From: JANRLF01 sp033762815
GTDB taxonomy: Bacteria; Bacteroidota; Bacteroidia; Chitinophagales; CAIOSU01
Direction of reading: 5' to 3'
NCBI GenBank assembly: GCA_033762815.1
Contig: JANRLF010000003.1
Coordinates: forward strand, 1 to 64,000
DNA: 64,000 nt
Positions 9,317-17,884 of this stretch are shown piece by piece. The first letter of the stretch is position 1. Each line of letters opens with the position of its first letter. Below the pieces are notes generated by a model that was not told the DNA's origin, searched no databases, and saw nothing but the letters and a program-made list of their open reading frames with translations. A program made the translations under genes and the position numbers.

Positions 9317-10342
9317 TTAGAACCTAGGGCAATATAATGCTGGTTTCACTTCAGGTATCGGCACCAAGCGGGCTACGTACATCAATGACACTTCAAAAGT
9401 ACCATCAAACTTATCGCTACCATCTAGTCCATTCCATGACGATGCGTTGGCATCATAACTAACTCCTAAACGAAACCCTTTATAGTCAGCCCCCAAATAA
9501 GGGATAACCGCATCCTTTACGCGATAATAAATACCAGTAAACAATACAAAGTTCTTAGTAATATCCGTCGCTCCAGAAATACCCACATTGGTTTCCTGTG
9601 CCTTGGCTTGGTTCATGTATATTACCGAAGGCAATAGGCTAAATCTGTTGGCAACGCGAATATCCAAACCACCTGTAGCACTTATGCGCCTAGTAAAGTC
9701 AGTAGCATCCGTGGAGAAAGTGCTAATCGGCTGGATAATATTGTACAAGCTGAAACCGGCATAAGCATGTACCTTTGAACTAAAGCGGCTGTTCCACATC
9801 AAACCGGCATTAACATCAAAATTGATGGTATTGTCGTCGATATTTACTCCAGAGGAAATATTGGGATTGTAATTCAAATCATTGTCGATTTCGAATTGGT
9901 TGCCAAAGCGGATTTTTTGCAAATCAATTCTCCTTTGTTGTATACCAGCTTGTAAGCCCAATGAAATAGAATGATTGTTTTCCTTCCCGAAACCCTTATG
10001 GAAAGCAGCAGAAGCCATGACTTGCATACGTGATAACATGCCTCCACTGGAACGGTCATTAACAATATAACCACCAACACCAAAAAAATCGCCGCTTTTC
10101 AATTTGATAGGCATATCAAAAGCTATAGCGGGAGTGGAAAAAGTGGTTGTGCCGTTCGCAGCACCCGTCCATTGGTTGCGGTAATTGATGCCAATCCTGA
10201 ACTTTCCGTTGATTTTACCCGTCAAGGCCGGATTCAAGGTAAGAGGGGCATTGTAAAATTGCGAAAAATGGATATCCTGCGCCCACAGTCCTAGAGAAGG
10301 CAACAAAAAGGTCAATATGATAAGTATACGATTCTTTTTCAC
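9317..10342 (-). CDS. PorP/SprF family type IX secretion membrane protein
   Basis: The 341-residue product starts at a GTG and has a signal peptide ending LGLWAQ. The mature N-terminus DIHFSQFYNAPLTLNPALTG is the signature of the PorP/SprF family. The rest is amphipathic beta-strand sequence with an outer-membrane barrel pattern (GVGGYIVNDRSSGG, YRVKDAVIPYLGADYKG). SprF is needed for surface localisation of SprB in Flavobacterium, and PorP-type proteins accompany type B cargo. Here it lies 11 bases downstream of a SprB-repeat type B cargo gene and 28 bases upstream of an OmpA-PD40 gene, so I infer it handles that cargo. Confidence 0.9.
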   Translation of the reverse strand: MKKNRILIILTFLLPSLGLWAQDIHFSQFYNAPLTLNPALTGKINGKFRIGINYRNQWTGAANGTTTFSTPAIAFDMPIKLKSGDFFGVGGYIVNDRSSGGMLSRMQVMASAAFHKGFGKENNHSISLGLQAGIQQRRIDLQKIRFGNQFEIDNDLNYNPNISSGVNIDDNTINFDVNAGLMWNSRFSSKVHAYAGFSLYNIIQPISTFSTDATDFTRRISATGGLDIRVANRFSLLPSVIYMNQAKAQETNVGISGATDITKNFVLFTGIYYRVKDAVIPYLGADYKGFRLGVSYDANASSWNGLDGSDKFDGTFEVSLMYVARLVPIPEVKPALYCPRF

Positions 10343-10353
10343 CGTCTACGTGT

Positions 10354-12543
10354 TTATTGGATTAAGATAAAGCTTCCTGAATAAGGCAATTTTTTACCAT
10401 CGGGCAATGAAATAACCGCTTGGTAAACATAAGTGTCCATTGGCTGCAATTTGCCTTTATATTCACCATTCCAGCCTGAAGGGTTCTGGCTTACCAATTC
10501 ACCCCAACGGTTGAATATTTTTAACTCCGTCACCGTTACAGCTGGACTGGTAACAGGTCCCCAAACGTTGTTCGTCTCTCCATTAGGCGTAAAACCATCA
10601 GGAAAAGCCACCAAGGTGTTGTCAACCCTTACTTTCACGGTGTCTTTAGCTGCACAACCATTGTCATCGGAAATGGTCACTACATACTCCGTTGTTTGTT
10701 CAGGGGTAGCAACAACATTCGATTGGGTGGAATCATTTACCGTATTGCTTGGTGTCCACAGATAGGTATAGGGTGGTGTGCCTCCATCTTCAGTAAGCAC
10801 TCCTATATTGGCACTGTAACCATAAGCTACTACTTGGTCCAAGCTGGCCGTTAAGGTGAGGGTATCAGGTTGTGAAACATAGAAGGAATCAATCCTTTCG
10901 CAGAAGTTGCCATCTATAACGGTCACCGTGTACCAACCTTCAGCTAGGCCAGTTTGAGAAGCACTACCAGGTAAACTGTCAGACCATTGGTAGCTGTAGC
11001 CCGGTATTCCAAGAGTACCGCCACTAACTGCAAGCGCTATTGACCCATCACCGGATTCGTCGCAACGAAGGTTAGTAATGGTAGGAGTTAGCTCTATCTC
11101 CTCAGGAGAAGGAACTTCGATTACAGAAACCTTTTTGCAGCCGTTGGCATCCGTAACGGTTAAGGAATAGGTGCCAGCTTCAATATTTACTAAATCTTGA
11201 GAGCTCGCGGCATTGGACCAATCATAAGAGGTAATAGGTAGTACTGCATTGTTTACCGATACATCAATCGACCCATCGTCATTACCATAGCAATTAACAG
11301 AATCTACAGCAGCAGCTATACCAATTTCGGCAGGTTCATCAACTGTGAAGGAGAATGAACGAGAGCAATTGAATGTATCAGTGATTGCAACGGTGTAAGT
11401 ACCCGCTGCTAAACCAGAAATATCTTCAGTAGCAAACTGTCCAGGCGACCATTGGAAAGTGAAAGTAGGTGTACCATCATTTACTGTTATATCAATAGAG
11501 CCATTGTTGCCATTGAAACAGGTAGCATCAGTCAATAAAGTCAATTGGGAATCAATATCTACTTGTGGCCTAGCTAGTGCAAATGGTTGGGTAGTAAAAT
11601 TGGTCCAGTTGGGAATGGCCAAGGTGGCAAAACCAGTTACACTGCCCGGCAATACGTTACCTACATCTTCCCATTTTACTGGGCTGCCTTGCCAATGTGC
11701 CAGTGCGTACCAGTTGCCATCGGCAATGGGGTCATAAAGGAATGACAATTGAACAGGATTACCGCCAGCCGAACGGCCTACTAAGTGGTAGAATTGGGGA
11801 TTCACCTCACAAACGGGTATATCCTTATTGGTTCTGTCAAAACCTTCCGTAGTGGCATCCACATTCGCCATGCGCACATCAATAGTCACGGGCGAATTGA
11901 GGCTTGGCCTCACTTCAACTGGCCTGTACCTAGCAGTTCCAACGGTAGATCCTGTTGGAAAGCGATAGGTAAAATTCCTGTCTAAATCCCATGAAAGACG
12001 GCCAGCACCAAGGCTACTTACAAAACCAATATTACCAGGAGTTTTCTTAATGGCACCTGGGTCAGTATTCTTAACGTGCATAATGAATGCATCAGTAGCC
12101 AATTCGCGGTCGTTCAACACCAAGCTGTCCAATACATTGGCATTGATTGTTTGGGTTTTGATACCTGTACCTTGCAACTTTAGGTCATAGAAATCCGTTA
12201 CCGATGAACCACTAATGGTTTGGTTGGCACCGTAAAGTTCTACCGTACTTTGGTCGGGTACAAAAGCAGCATTGTTTATCCAATCTTCTTGGATACGGTA
12301 CAAGCCCCTAGCACCACCGCCATTGGCGGTATCGCCATTAATAAAATCACGCTCAACTATCAGCGTTCCTTCATTGTGCAAGGTACCCGCTGCGTTATCG
12401 AACGCACCCGTCTTGACGATAACGGTCGCTCCATTTTTTATGGAAATAAAGGCACCATTATTGGTTACCAAGGTTTGACCTTGTAAGCTGCCTGTTGCAA
12501 GCATACCGCCCACTAAGACACCTATTAGTGTTATTTGCTTCAT
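10354..12543 (-). CDS. SprB-repeat protein with gliding-motility C-terminal (type B) domain
   Basis: The frame is open to 12570, but the ATG at 12543 gives a clean signal peptide (MKQITLIGVLVGGMLATGSLQGQ region) and is preferred. The mature protein has an N-terminal beta-rich domain of ~300 residues resembling the surface-exposed heads of Bacteroidota proteins (SIKNGATVIVKTGAF, an INGDTANGG loop). Three or four SprB-like modules follow (CFNGNNGSIDITV, CYGNDDGSIDVSV, CDESGDGSIALAV), and a type B sorting domain closes it (FPDGFTPNGETNN, FNRWGELVSQ, WNGEYKGK). Export by the T9SS is expected through the adjacent PorP/SprF partner. It is the fifth gene in the minus-strand cluster, 31 bases after the small protein gene that precedes it in transcription. 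Confidence 0.88.
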   Translation of the reverse strand: MKQITLIGVLVGGMLATGSLQGQTLVTNNGAFISIKNGATVIVKTGAFDNAAGTLHNEGTLIVERDFINGDTANGGGARGLYRIQEDWINNAAFVPDQSTVELYGANQTISGSSVTDFYDLKLQGTGIKTQTINANVLDSLVLNDRELATDAFIMHVKNTDPGAIKKTPGNIGFVSSLGAGRLSWDLDRNFTYRFPTGSTVGTARYRPVEVRPSLNSPVTIDVRMANVDATTEGFDRTNKDIPVCEVNPQFYHLVGRSAGGNPVQLSFLYDPIADGNWYALAHWQGSPVKWEDVGNVLPGSVTGFATLAIPNWTNFTTQPFALARPQVDIDSQLTLLTDATCFNGNNGSIDITVNDGTPTFTFQWSPGQFATEDISGLAAGTYTVAITDTFNCSRSFSFTVDEPAEIGIAAAVDSVNCYGNDDGSIDVSVNNAVLPITSYDWSNAASSQDLVNIEAGTYSLTVTDANGCKKVSVIEVPSPEEIELTPTITNLRCDESGDGSIALAVSGGTLGIPGYSYQWSDSLPGSASQTGLAEGWYTVTVIDGNFCERIDSFYVSQPDTLTLTASLDQVVAYGYSANIGVLTEDGGTPPYTYLWTPSNTVNDSTQSNVVATPEQTTEYVVTISDDNGCAAKDTVKVRVDNTLVAFPDGFTPNGETNNVWGPVTSPAVTVTELKIFNRWGELVSQNPSGWNGEYKGKLQPMDTYVYQAVISLPDGKKLPYSGSFILIQ

Positions 12544-12574
12544 AGGGGTGTATGAAATTTTGGGATTCATAACC

Positions 12575-12886
12575 TTATTCTTTATCTTCTTTTTCCTTCG
12601 GTTCTACCGGAGTACTATTTTCAAATTGCGTTACTTCTTTTCTTCTACTGCTCGACTTCGGCACCACACCATTCATTTTCTGTGAGGGGGCAACCGTTTC
12701 GCCATAATTTAACGTTTTCTTTACCTGCGTTGCACCCTGTACTTGTTTTGTAGTTGCCGCTGAATCACTCTTCACTGTTGATACTTTGGCCCCATTGCTA
12801 TAAGAACTACTAGGTTTTACTGAGTTTTGCCCAGTAACCGTGGCATAAAACATTAAAAGCAATACGATGATGGATAAGTTACGCAT
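12575..12886 (-). CDS. Small exported protein of unknown function following collagen-like gene 2
   Basis: The 103-residue product has a signal peptide (MRNLSIIVLLLMFYATVTGQ) and a mature part rich in Ser, Lys, Thr and Gln with a charged tail (EPKEKEDKE). No domain is recognised, and it has the composition of a disordered periplasmic or surface protein. It begins 7 bases after the stop of collagen-like gene 2 and is followed closely by the SprB-type cargo gene. A protein of the same size and layout (15200-15505) follows collagen-like gene 1, so each fibre gene has a small exported partner. The two small proteins do not align clearly by eye. A chaperone, linker or anchor role is inference only. 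Confidence 0.6.
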   Translation of the reverse strand: MRNLSIIVLLLMFYATVTGQNSVKPSSSYSNGAKVSTVKSDSAATTKQVQGATQVKKTLNYGETVAPSQKMNGVVPKSSSRRKEVTQFENSTPVEPKEKEDKE

Positions 12887-12893
12887 ATTCCAT

Positions 12894-15188
12894 TTATTGT
12901 AAAACTATTATACTCATGTGCCCGTCACCTACCGAACCTGATGGGGTACAAACCCATACTGCATCATCTCCAGCAAATGTACCGGTAGCAGTTCCATCCC
13001 CACCGGCGTGTGCCGCTCTAATGGTGATGACATGGCTTCCTGCCCCCACTGTCAAGATTCCGGAAATATTCCAAGGCACTTCAGCATACTGGCCAGCCTC
13101 GTTTTCATCGATACTAACCCTTTGCTGCAATGAAGTCACTAACACACCGTCCAAGAACACGGCATACTGTGCATATACCCTGAAAAAGAAATCGCTGTTT
13201 TTGCTGCAAGTGCCGTATCCATCTACAAACACTTTATAAGTACTGCCTGCAGGCACCGTAAATGAATGTGAAAGACCTGGCAATGCAGTAAAAGAAATAG
13301 TGTTGGTGTAAGGCAAGATAATGGTATTGTTGGTAGTGTAGGAAGCAGCATTGGAGGCCGAGAAAGTACCTGTAGCTCCTGTTGCTCCCGTTGCACCGGT
13401 ACTACCTGTTGCACCGGTCGCTCCAGTACTACCTGTTGCGCCTGTTGCACCATTAGCACCAGTCAAACCTGTTGCTCCTGTGGCTCCTGTTGGGCCGGTC
13501 AACCCTGTTGCACCTGTGGCTCCCGTTGGGCCAGTCAAACCTGTTGCACCAGTGGCTCCAGTGGGACCAGTTAAACCAGTGTTACCTGTGGCTCCTGTTG
13601 GTCCAGTCAAACCTGTTGCACCAGTGGCTCCTGTAGGGCCTGCTGCGCCAGTGGCACCAGTGGCTCCCGTTACGCCTGTTGGGCCAGTCAATCCTGTTGC
13701 ACCTGTAGCACCTGTTGGACCCGTTAAACCAGTGTTACCTGTGGCTCCTGTTGGGCCAGTCAATCCTGTGTTACCAGTGGCACCTGTCGGACCTGTCAAC
13801 CCTGTTGCACCAGTAGCACCTGTAGGGCCTGCTGCGCCTGTGGCACCTGTCACTCCTGTTACGCCTGTGGCACCTGTGGCACCTGTCAAACCAGTATTAC
13901 CCGTTGCTCCAGTTGGGCCAGTCAATCCTGTGTTACCAGTGGCACCTGTCGGACCAGTCAACCCTGTTGCACCAGTAGCACCTGTAGGGCCTGCTGCGCC
14001 TGCGGCACCAGTGGCTCCCGTTACGCCTGTTGCACCAGTTGGACCTGTTAAACCTGTATTACCAGTAGCACCCGTTGCACCAGTTGGGCCAGTCAAACCT
14101 GTTGCACCAGTAGCTCCTGTTGGACCAGTCAATCCTGTATTACCAGTGGCACCAGTTGGACCTGTTAAACCTGTATTACCAGTGGCACCAGTTGGACCAG
14201 TCAATCCTGTTGCGCCTGTGGTACCAGTTGGACCTGTTAAACCTGTGTTACCTGTTGCTCCTGTTGGGCCAGTCAATCCTGTTGCGCCAGTGGCACCTGT
14301 TGGGCCGGTCAAACCTGTTGCACCAGTAGCGCCCGTTGGACCTGTTAAACCTGTGTTACCTGTTGCTCCTGTTGGGCCAGTCAAACCAGTATTACCCGTA
14401 GCACCAGTTGGACCAGTTAATCCTGTATTACCAGTAGCACCCGTAGCACCAGTTGGGCCAGTCAAACCTGTTGCACCAGTAGCTCCTGTTGGACCAGTCA
14501 ATCCTGTATTACCAGTTGGACCTGTTAAACCTGTGTTACCTGTTGCGCCAGTTACACCAGTAGGGCCTGCTGCGCCTGTGGCACCAGTTGGACCAGTTAA
14601 TCCTGTATTACCAGTGGCACCTGTTGCACCTGTTGGGCCAGTCAAACCTGTTGCACCTGTAGCACCTGTTGGACCTGTTAAACCTGTGTTACCAGTTGCG
14701 CCTGTTGAACCAGTTGGGCCGGTCAAACCAGTATTACCAGTAGCACCCGTTGCACCAGTTGGACCAGTTAAACCTGTTGCTCCTGTGGCACCTATTGGGC
14801 CAGCCGCACCTGTAGCTCCTGTTGCTCCGTTAGGACCTGCGGCACCAGTTGCCCCAGTAGGGCCCGCTGGTCCTTGGGGGCCTAAGGCCTGTACCCATTG
14901 GAACCCGTCCCAATACCAAAACTGATTGGTATCGGAATCAAAGACCAACAAACCTTTTTGAGCAATCCCTAAGCCAGGTATAGCCAATCTTTGGGCGGTT
15001 GTCAATCTTGGGATTAGAATACCCTTATCGGTGGTCTTTAATTCCAACAAAGCTGCTGGGTCAGGGAATTGCGTTCCGATGCCCACATTATTTTGTGCCC
15101 CTGCATTGTTTGAAAGGAACATACTTACCGTACAAACAAGCACCAGTAGTGCCTTTTGATAGTTAAACATCTTAAAAAATGTAGTCAT
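12894..15188 (-). CDS. Collagen-like fibre protein 2 with C-terminal globular head
   Basis: A signal peptide ends at NNAGAQ; an internal ATG at 15170 gives a tighter one and may be the true start. Residues ~33-100 are a conserved N-terminal module (NVGIGTQFPDPAALLELK, DTNQFWYWDGFQWVQ) common in Bacteroidota fibre proteins. About 500 residues of uninterrupted Gly-X-Y follow, dominated by GATGPTG and GNTGLTGPTG, roughly 168 triplets. The last ~150 residues form a beta-rich head (FTVPAGSTYKVFVDGYG to MSIIVLQ). No type A or type B sorting tail is seen, so the export route is unclear. Gly-X-Y repeats form triple helices, so a trimeric surface stalk with the head outward or anchoring is expected. 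DNA repeats inside the array are near-identical, which favours length change by recombination. Confidence 0.85.
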   Translation of the reverse strand: MTTFFKMFNYQKALLVLVCTVSMFLSNNAGAQNNVGIGTQFPDPAALLELKTTDKGILIPRLTTAQRLAIPGLGIAQKGLLVFDSDTNQFWYWDGFQWVQALGPQGPAGPTGATGAAGPNGATGATGAAGPIGATGATGLTGPTGATGATGNTGLTGPTGSTGATGNTGLTGPTGATGATGLTGPTGATGATGNTGLTGPTGATGAAGPTGVTGATGNTGLTGPTGNTGLTGPTGATGATGLTGPTGATGATGNTGLTGPTGATGNTGLTGPTGATGNTGLTGPTGATGATGLTGPTGATGATGLTGPTGATGNTGLTGPTGTTGATGLTGPTGATGNTGLTGPTGATGNTGLTGPTGATGATGLTGPTGATGATGNTGLTGPTGATGVTGATGAAGAAGPTGATGATGLTGPTGATGNTGLTGPTGATGNTGLTGATGATGVTGVTGATGAAGPTGATGATGLTGPTGATGNTGLTGPTGATGNTGLTGPTGATGATGLTGPTGVTGATGATGAAGPTGATGATGLTGPTGATGNTGLTGPTGATGATGLTGPTGATGATGLTGPTGATGATGLTGANGATGATGSTGATGATGSTGATGATGATGTFSASNAASYTTNNTIILPYTNTISFTALPGLSHSFTVPAGSTYKVFVDGYGTCSKNSDFFFRVYAQYAVFLDGVLVTSLQQRVSIDENEAGQYAEVPWNISGILTVGAGSHVITIRAAHAGGDGTATGTFAGDDAVWVCTPSGSVGDGHMSIIVLQ
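13366..14883 (-). repeat. Gly-X-Y coding repeat array (collagen-like gene 2)
   Basis: About 1.5 kb of 9- and 18-bp-based tandem repeats code for GATG/GPTG/GNTGLTG triplets. Several blocks of more than 30 bases recur exactly. The opposite strand is open throughout in a VAPVGPV-like frame, an artefact of the repeat. Confidence 0.85.
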
Positions 15189-15199
15189 TAATCGTGTGG

Positions 15200-15505
15200 T
15201 TAGTTATACTCAAATTTTACGGCCGCTTTTTCCTTGTTCTTGGTGATTGCCCGGTTTTTTCTGGCAACCCTCCCATTAGAAGGCTTTGTGGCAACGCTTA
15301 GTTTTTGCGCATTTTCGTCGCTAAAAATAACGCTATCTTTATTATCGGCACCTTTTTGTCCGCTTCTTTGCAATTTGATAACCTGCCTTTCTTCGGAAGT
15401 GAAAACAGGCTTCGAATAATTCTCCGTTGAACCCACATCTTTCTGCTGTGCGGCCACGGTCATAAAGGATATTATACCAATCGTTATGAGTATTGCCTTC
15501 ATCAT
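15200..15505 (-). CDS. Small exported protein of unknown function following collagen-like gene 1
   Basis: The 101-residue product has a signal peptide (MMKAILITIGIISFMTVAAQ) and a polar, basic mature part with a KPVFTSEERQ segment and an Arg/Lys-rich stretch (GRVARKNRAITKNKEK). No known domain is recognised. Its start overlaps the stop of collagen-like gene 1 by 4 bases (ATGA), so translation is probably coupled. Collagen-like gene 2 follows 12 bases after its stop. It is matched in size, position and signal peptide by the gene at 12575-12886. Function is unknown; a role in export or attachment of the fibre is a guess from position. Confidence 0.6.
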   Translation of the reverse strand: MMKAILITIGIISFMTVAAQQKDVGSTENYSKPVFTSEERQVIKLQRSGQKGADNKDSVIFSDENAQKLSVATKPSNGRVARKNRAITKNKEKAAVKFEYN

Positions 15506-16941
15506 TCGATGATTATCAAACTACGGGTAGCGTAGTCCTGTGTGCTTACATTATTTACCAAGGTATTAGAATAAAGGCTTTGGAAGTCCCATTGTACCTT
15601 AATAGTGGTGGAAACTCCAGGGGTAACTGGTACAGGGCAGGACATGCTAGCTCCCCAAGTATTTTGGTATTCATCCAAACCAAAAGTATCGAAATCGGCC
15701 ATCCCAACAGGGAAAGTAGTACCTCTACCATTTACCACTGCACCATTTACCAGTATGCGGAAGGACACAAATTGGCCAGCCGTGTAGGTTCCTGTAAATG
15801 TACCGCCTGCGGAGAAAAACACCTTGGCGGTAGAAGTGGTGGGCGTATAGGTAATGGTCATTTGGGATATATCGGAATAACCACTGTTGGCAGATTTGGT
15901 AATATTGGTTGTACCCAATACCGATACACTGCTTCCCCCAGCACCTGTTGCGCCTGTGGCACCTGTTGCCCCAGTAGCACCTGTAATTCCAGTTGCGCCT
16001 GTAGTTCCAGTTGCACCTGTAGCTCCGGTCGCACCAGTGGCACCCGTCAAACCAGTACTTCCTGTGGCACCAGTAGCACCTGTTGCACCGGTCGCTCCAG
16101 TGACACCGGTTGCTCCAGTGACACCGGTAGCACCTGTCGCACCTGTTACTCCTGTAGCTCCAGTAGCACCTGTTAGGCCGGTGTTACCGGTAGCGCCAGT
16201 GGCACCTGTAGCTCCAGTAGCACCTGTAGTTCCTGTTGCTCCCGTAGGTCCAGCAGGGCCTGTTGCACCAGGAGCACCTGTCAAACCAGTATTACCAGTC
16301 GCCCCTGTGGCACCGGTTGCTCCATCAATTCCATTGGCACCTGTAGCACCAGTTGCCCCTGTAGCTCCAGTGGCACCTGTTGGGCCTGTAGGGCCAGTCA
16401 AACCTGTGGTGCCAGTAGCACCTGTGGCACCTGTTGCGCCCGTGGCACCTGTCGCACCGTCAATCCCGTTGGCACCAGTAGCACCTGTTGCACCAGTAGG
16501 GCCTGTCGAGCCTGTGTTGCCCGTTGCTCCTGTTGCGCCAGTAGCACCTGTTGCACCAGGAGAGCCAGCGGCACCGGTAGCACCTGTCGCTCCATTAGTC
16601 CCAGCAGGACCAGTAGGGCCGGTAGGACCTGGCAAACCTACTGCTTGTACCCATTGGAAACCGTCCCAAAACCAAAAATTGTTTGAATTGGTATCAAACA
16701 CCATCAAGCCTTTTTGGGCAATACCCAAGTTAGGGGTCATGGCATTGCGCTGTACCGTTGTCAAACGTGGCATCAAAAAGCCCTTATCGGTTGATTGAAG
16801 CTCCAGTACGGCATTCTGATCAGGGTTCAACACCCCTATACCTACGTTGTTTTGCGCTACCGATACTTGAAACGTAAGCACCGTGAAAAGCGTAAATAGT
16901 AAGCGGAAAATTTTGATGGAGGTAGAAGTTTTTCGATTCAT
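15502..16941 (-). CDS. Collagen-like fibre protein 1 with C-terminal globular head
   Basis: The ATG at 16941 gives a good signal peptide (MNRKTSTSIKIFRLLFTLF, cleavage after VSVAQ); the frame stays open to 16974. The N-terminal module (NVGIGVLNPDQNAVLELQ, NNFWFWDGFQWVQ) matches that of fibre 2. About 230 residues of Gly-X-Y (GATGATG, GNTGLTG, with two GANGIDGATG interruptions), roughly 77 triplets, lead to a ~140-residue beta-rich head (STAKVFFSAGGTFTG, FVSFRILVNGAVVNG) ending SLIIIE. The head differs from that of fibre 2, so the two could bind different partners or form separate homotrimers. This is the first gene of the cluster, read away from the two-component system at 17168-18906. No T9SS sorting tail is visible. 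Confidence 0.85.
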   Translation of the reverse strand: MNRKTSTSIKIFRLLFTLFTVLTFQVSVAQNNVGIGVLNPDQNAVLELQSTDKGFLMPRLTTVQRNAMTPNLGIAQKGLMVFDTNSNNFWFWDGFQWVQAVGLPGPTGPTGPAGTNGATGATGAAGSPGATGATGATGATGNTGSTGPTGATGATGANGIDGATGATGATGATGATGTTGLTGPTGPTGATGATGATGATGANGIDGATGATGATGNTGLTGAPGATGPAGPTGATGTTGATGATGATGATGNTGLTGATGATGVTGATGATGVTGATGVTGATGATGATGATGSTGLTGATGATGATGATGTTGATGITGATGATGATGATGAGGSSVSVLGTTNITKSANSGYSDISQMTITYTPTTSTAKVFFSAGGTFTGTYTAGQFVSFRILVNGAVVNGRGTTFPVGMADFDTFGLDEYQNTWGASMSCPVPVTPGVSTTIKVQWDFQSLYSNTLVNNVSTQDYATRSLIIIE

Positions 16942-16974
16942 CAAGCACATTTTTATTAAAAAATCACTCGTCAC

Positions 16975-17167
16975 TACAATACTTTATGATAAAAAGTAAT
17001 CTTGGGGGGCTAAGGTAAAAGTTTTTTACAAATTTTTATATGGCATCTCTATATATTTTAATGCGCTCAGTAAAATTCAGAGAAAAGCCGTATCCTTTTC
17101 TGGATGGGGCATCCAGATTAGTCGTAAAAAAACATTAGAGCCTACGTGTAATTACGTAGAAGAGGGT
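16975..17167 (-). promoter_or_regulatory. Intergenic region before the collagen/T9SS locus
   Basis: These 193 A/T-rich bases separate the LytTR regulator stop from the first fibre gene, both read on the minus strand. Two small hairpins lie near the regulator end: ctggatg/catccag at 17100-17116, and ctacgt/acgtag at 17142-17159 followed on the minus strand by a T run. Together they could end the regulator transcript. The remainder should hold the promoter of the cluster; I could not pick a convincing -33/-7 pair. Confidence 0.4.
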
Positions 17168-17884
17168 TTACTTAATAAAATGGTGCTTTTCAATAATCTT
17201 CATAAAATCATCCCGATAGTTTTTTCCAAGGGGGATTTGCTTGTTGCCTATTTCTACCAAATTGCCCACCACACTTTTTAGCTTATCTAGCGAAATGATA
17301 AAAGAGCGGTGTATGCGCATGAACTTGTTGGAAGGCAGCCGTTCCTCCAAGTTTTTCATCGTCTGCAGGGTAATGATTCTTTGGTCGTGTGTGAATATCA
17401 TGATGTAGTCTTTGAGCCCTTCAATGTACAAGATGTCATCCAACATGATTTTCACGATTTTCTTATCGGCTTTTACAAAAATATACGCCTCCTCTTCTAT
17501 TGCTTGCTGGCTTTCCTTTTGGTCCATTTCCAAATAATGAATAGCCTTATTGACCCCCTTCACAAACCGATCGAACGAAATGGGCTTTACCAAATAGTCC
17601 ATGGCATCCATTTCAAAACCTTGTACGGCATAGTTGGGATAGGCGGTAGTAAAGATGATAGCTGGTGGATTTTTTAAAGACTTTACCATTTCGAGCCCCG
17701 TTATCTCAGGCATTTGTATATCCAAAAACAACAGTTGCACCTCATTTTCCCTTAAAAAGGCCAGTGCTTCAATGGCATTACTGCATTTGTGCGACAATGC
17801 CAGTTCGGGCATTTTTTGAATGTAGCTTTCAAGCACTTCCTGTGCTAGTGGTTCATCATCTACAATTAGGCAATGGTATTTCAC
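17168..17884 (-). CDS. LytTR-family response regulator
   Basis: This 238-residue response regulator has a GTG start overlapping the kinase stop (GTGA). The receiver domain spans ~1-120 with the acidic pair DDE at 9-11, phospho-acceptor Asp55 (LLFLDIQMPE) and Lys in YLVKPISF. A LytTR DNA-binding domain follows at ~135-235 (YIEGLKDYIMIFT, MKNLEERLP, RIHRSFIIS). Such pairs control envelope and exopolysaccharide genes in Bacteroidota. The next gene in transcription direction, 227 bases on, is collagen-like gene 1, so that locus is the obvious candidate target. The link is inferred from position only. Confidence 0.9.
   Translation of the reverse strand: MKYHCLIVDDEPLAQEVLESYIQKMPELALSHKCSNAIEALAFLRENEVQLLFLDIQMPEITGLEMVKSLKNPPAIIFTTAYPNYAVQGFEMDAMDYLVKPISFDRFVKGVNKAIHYLEMDQKESQQAIEEEAYIFVKADKKIVKIMLDDILYIEGLKDYIMIFTHDQRIITLQTMKNLEERLPSNKFMRIHRSFIISLDKLKSVVGNLVEIGNKQIPLGKNYRDDFMKIIEKHHFIK

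Noticed and set aside
13351..14925. 524-residue plus-strand ORF of Val-Ala-Pro-Val-Gly-Pro repeats
   Set aside because: It is the antisense of the Gly-X-Y array of collagen-like gene 2; repeat periodicity keeps stops out. No start context, signal or domain.
15887..16798. 303-residue plus-strand Pro/Val-rich ORF
   Set aside because: Antisense shadow of collagen-like gene 1, same reason.
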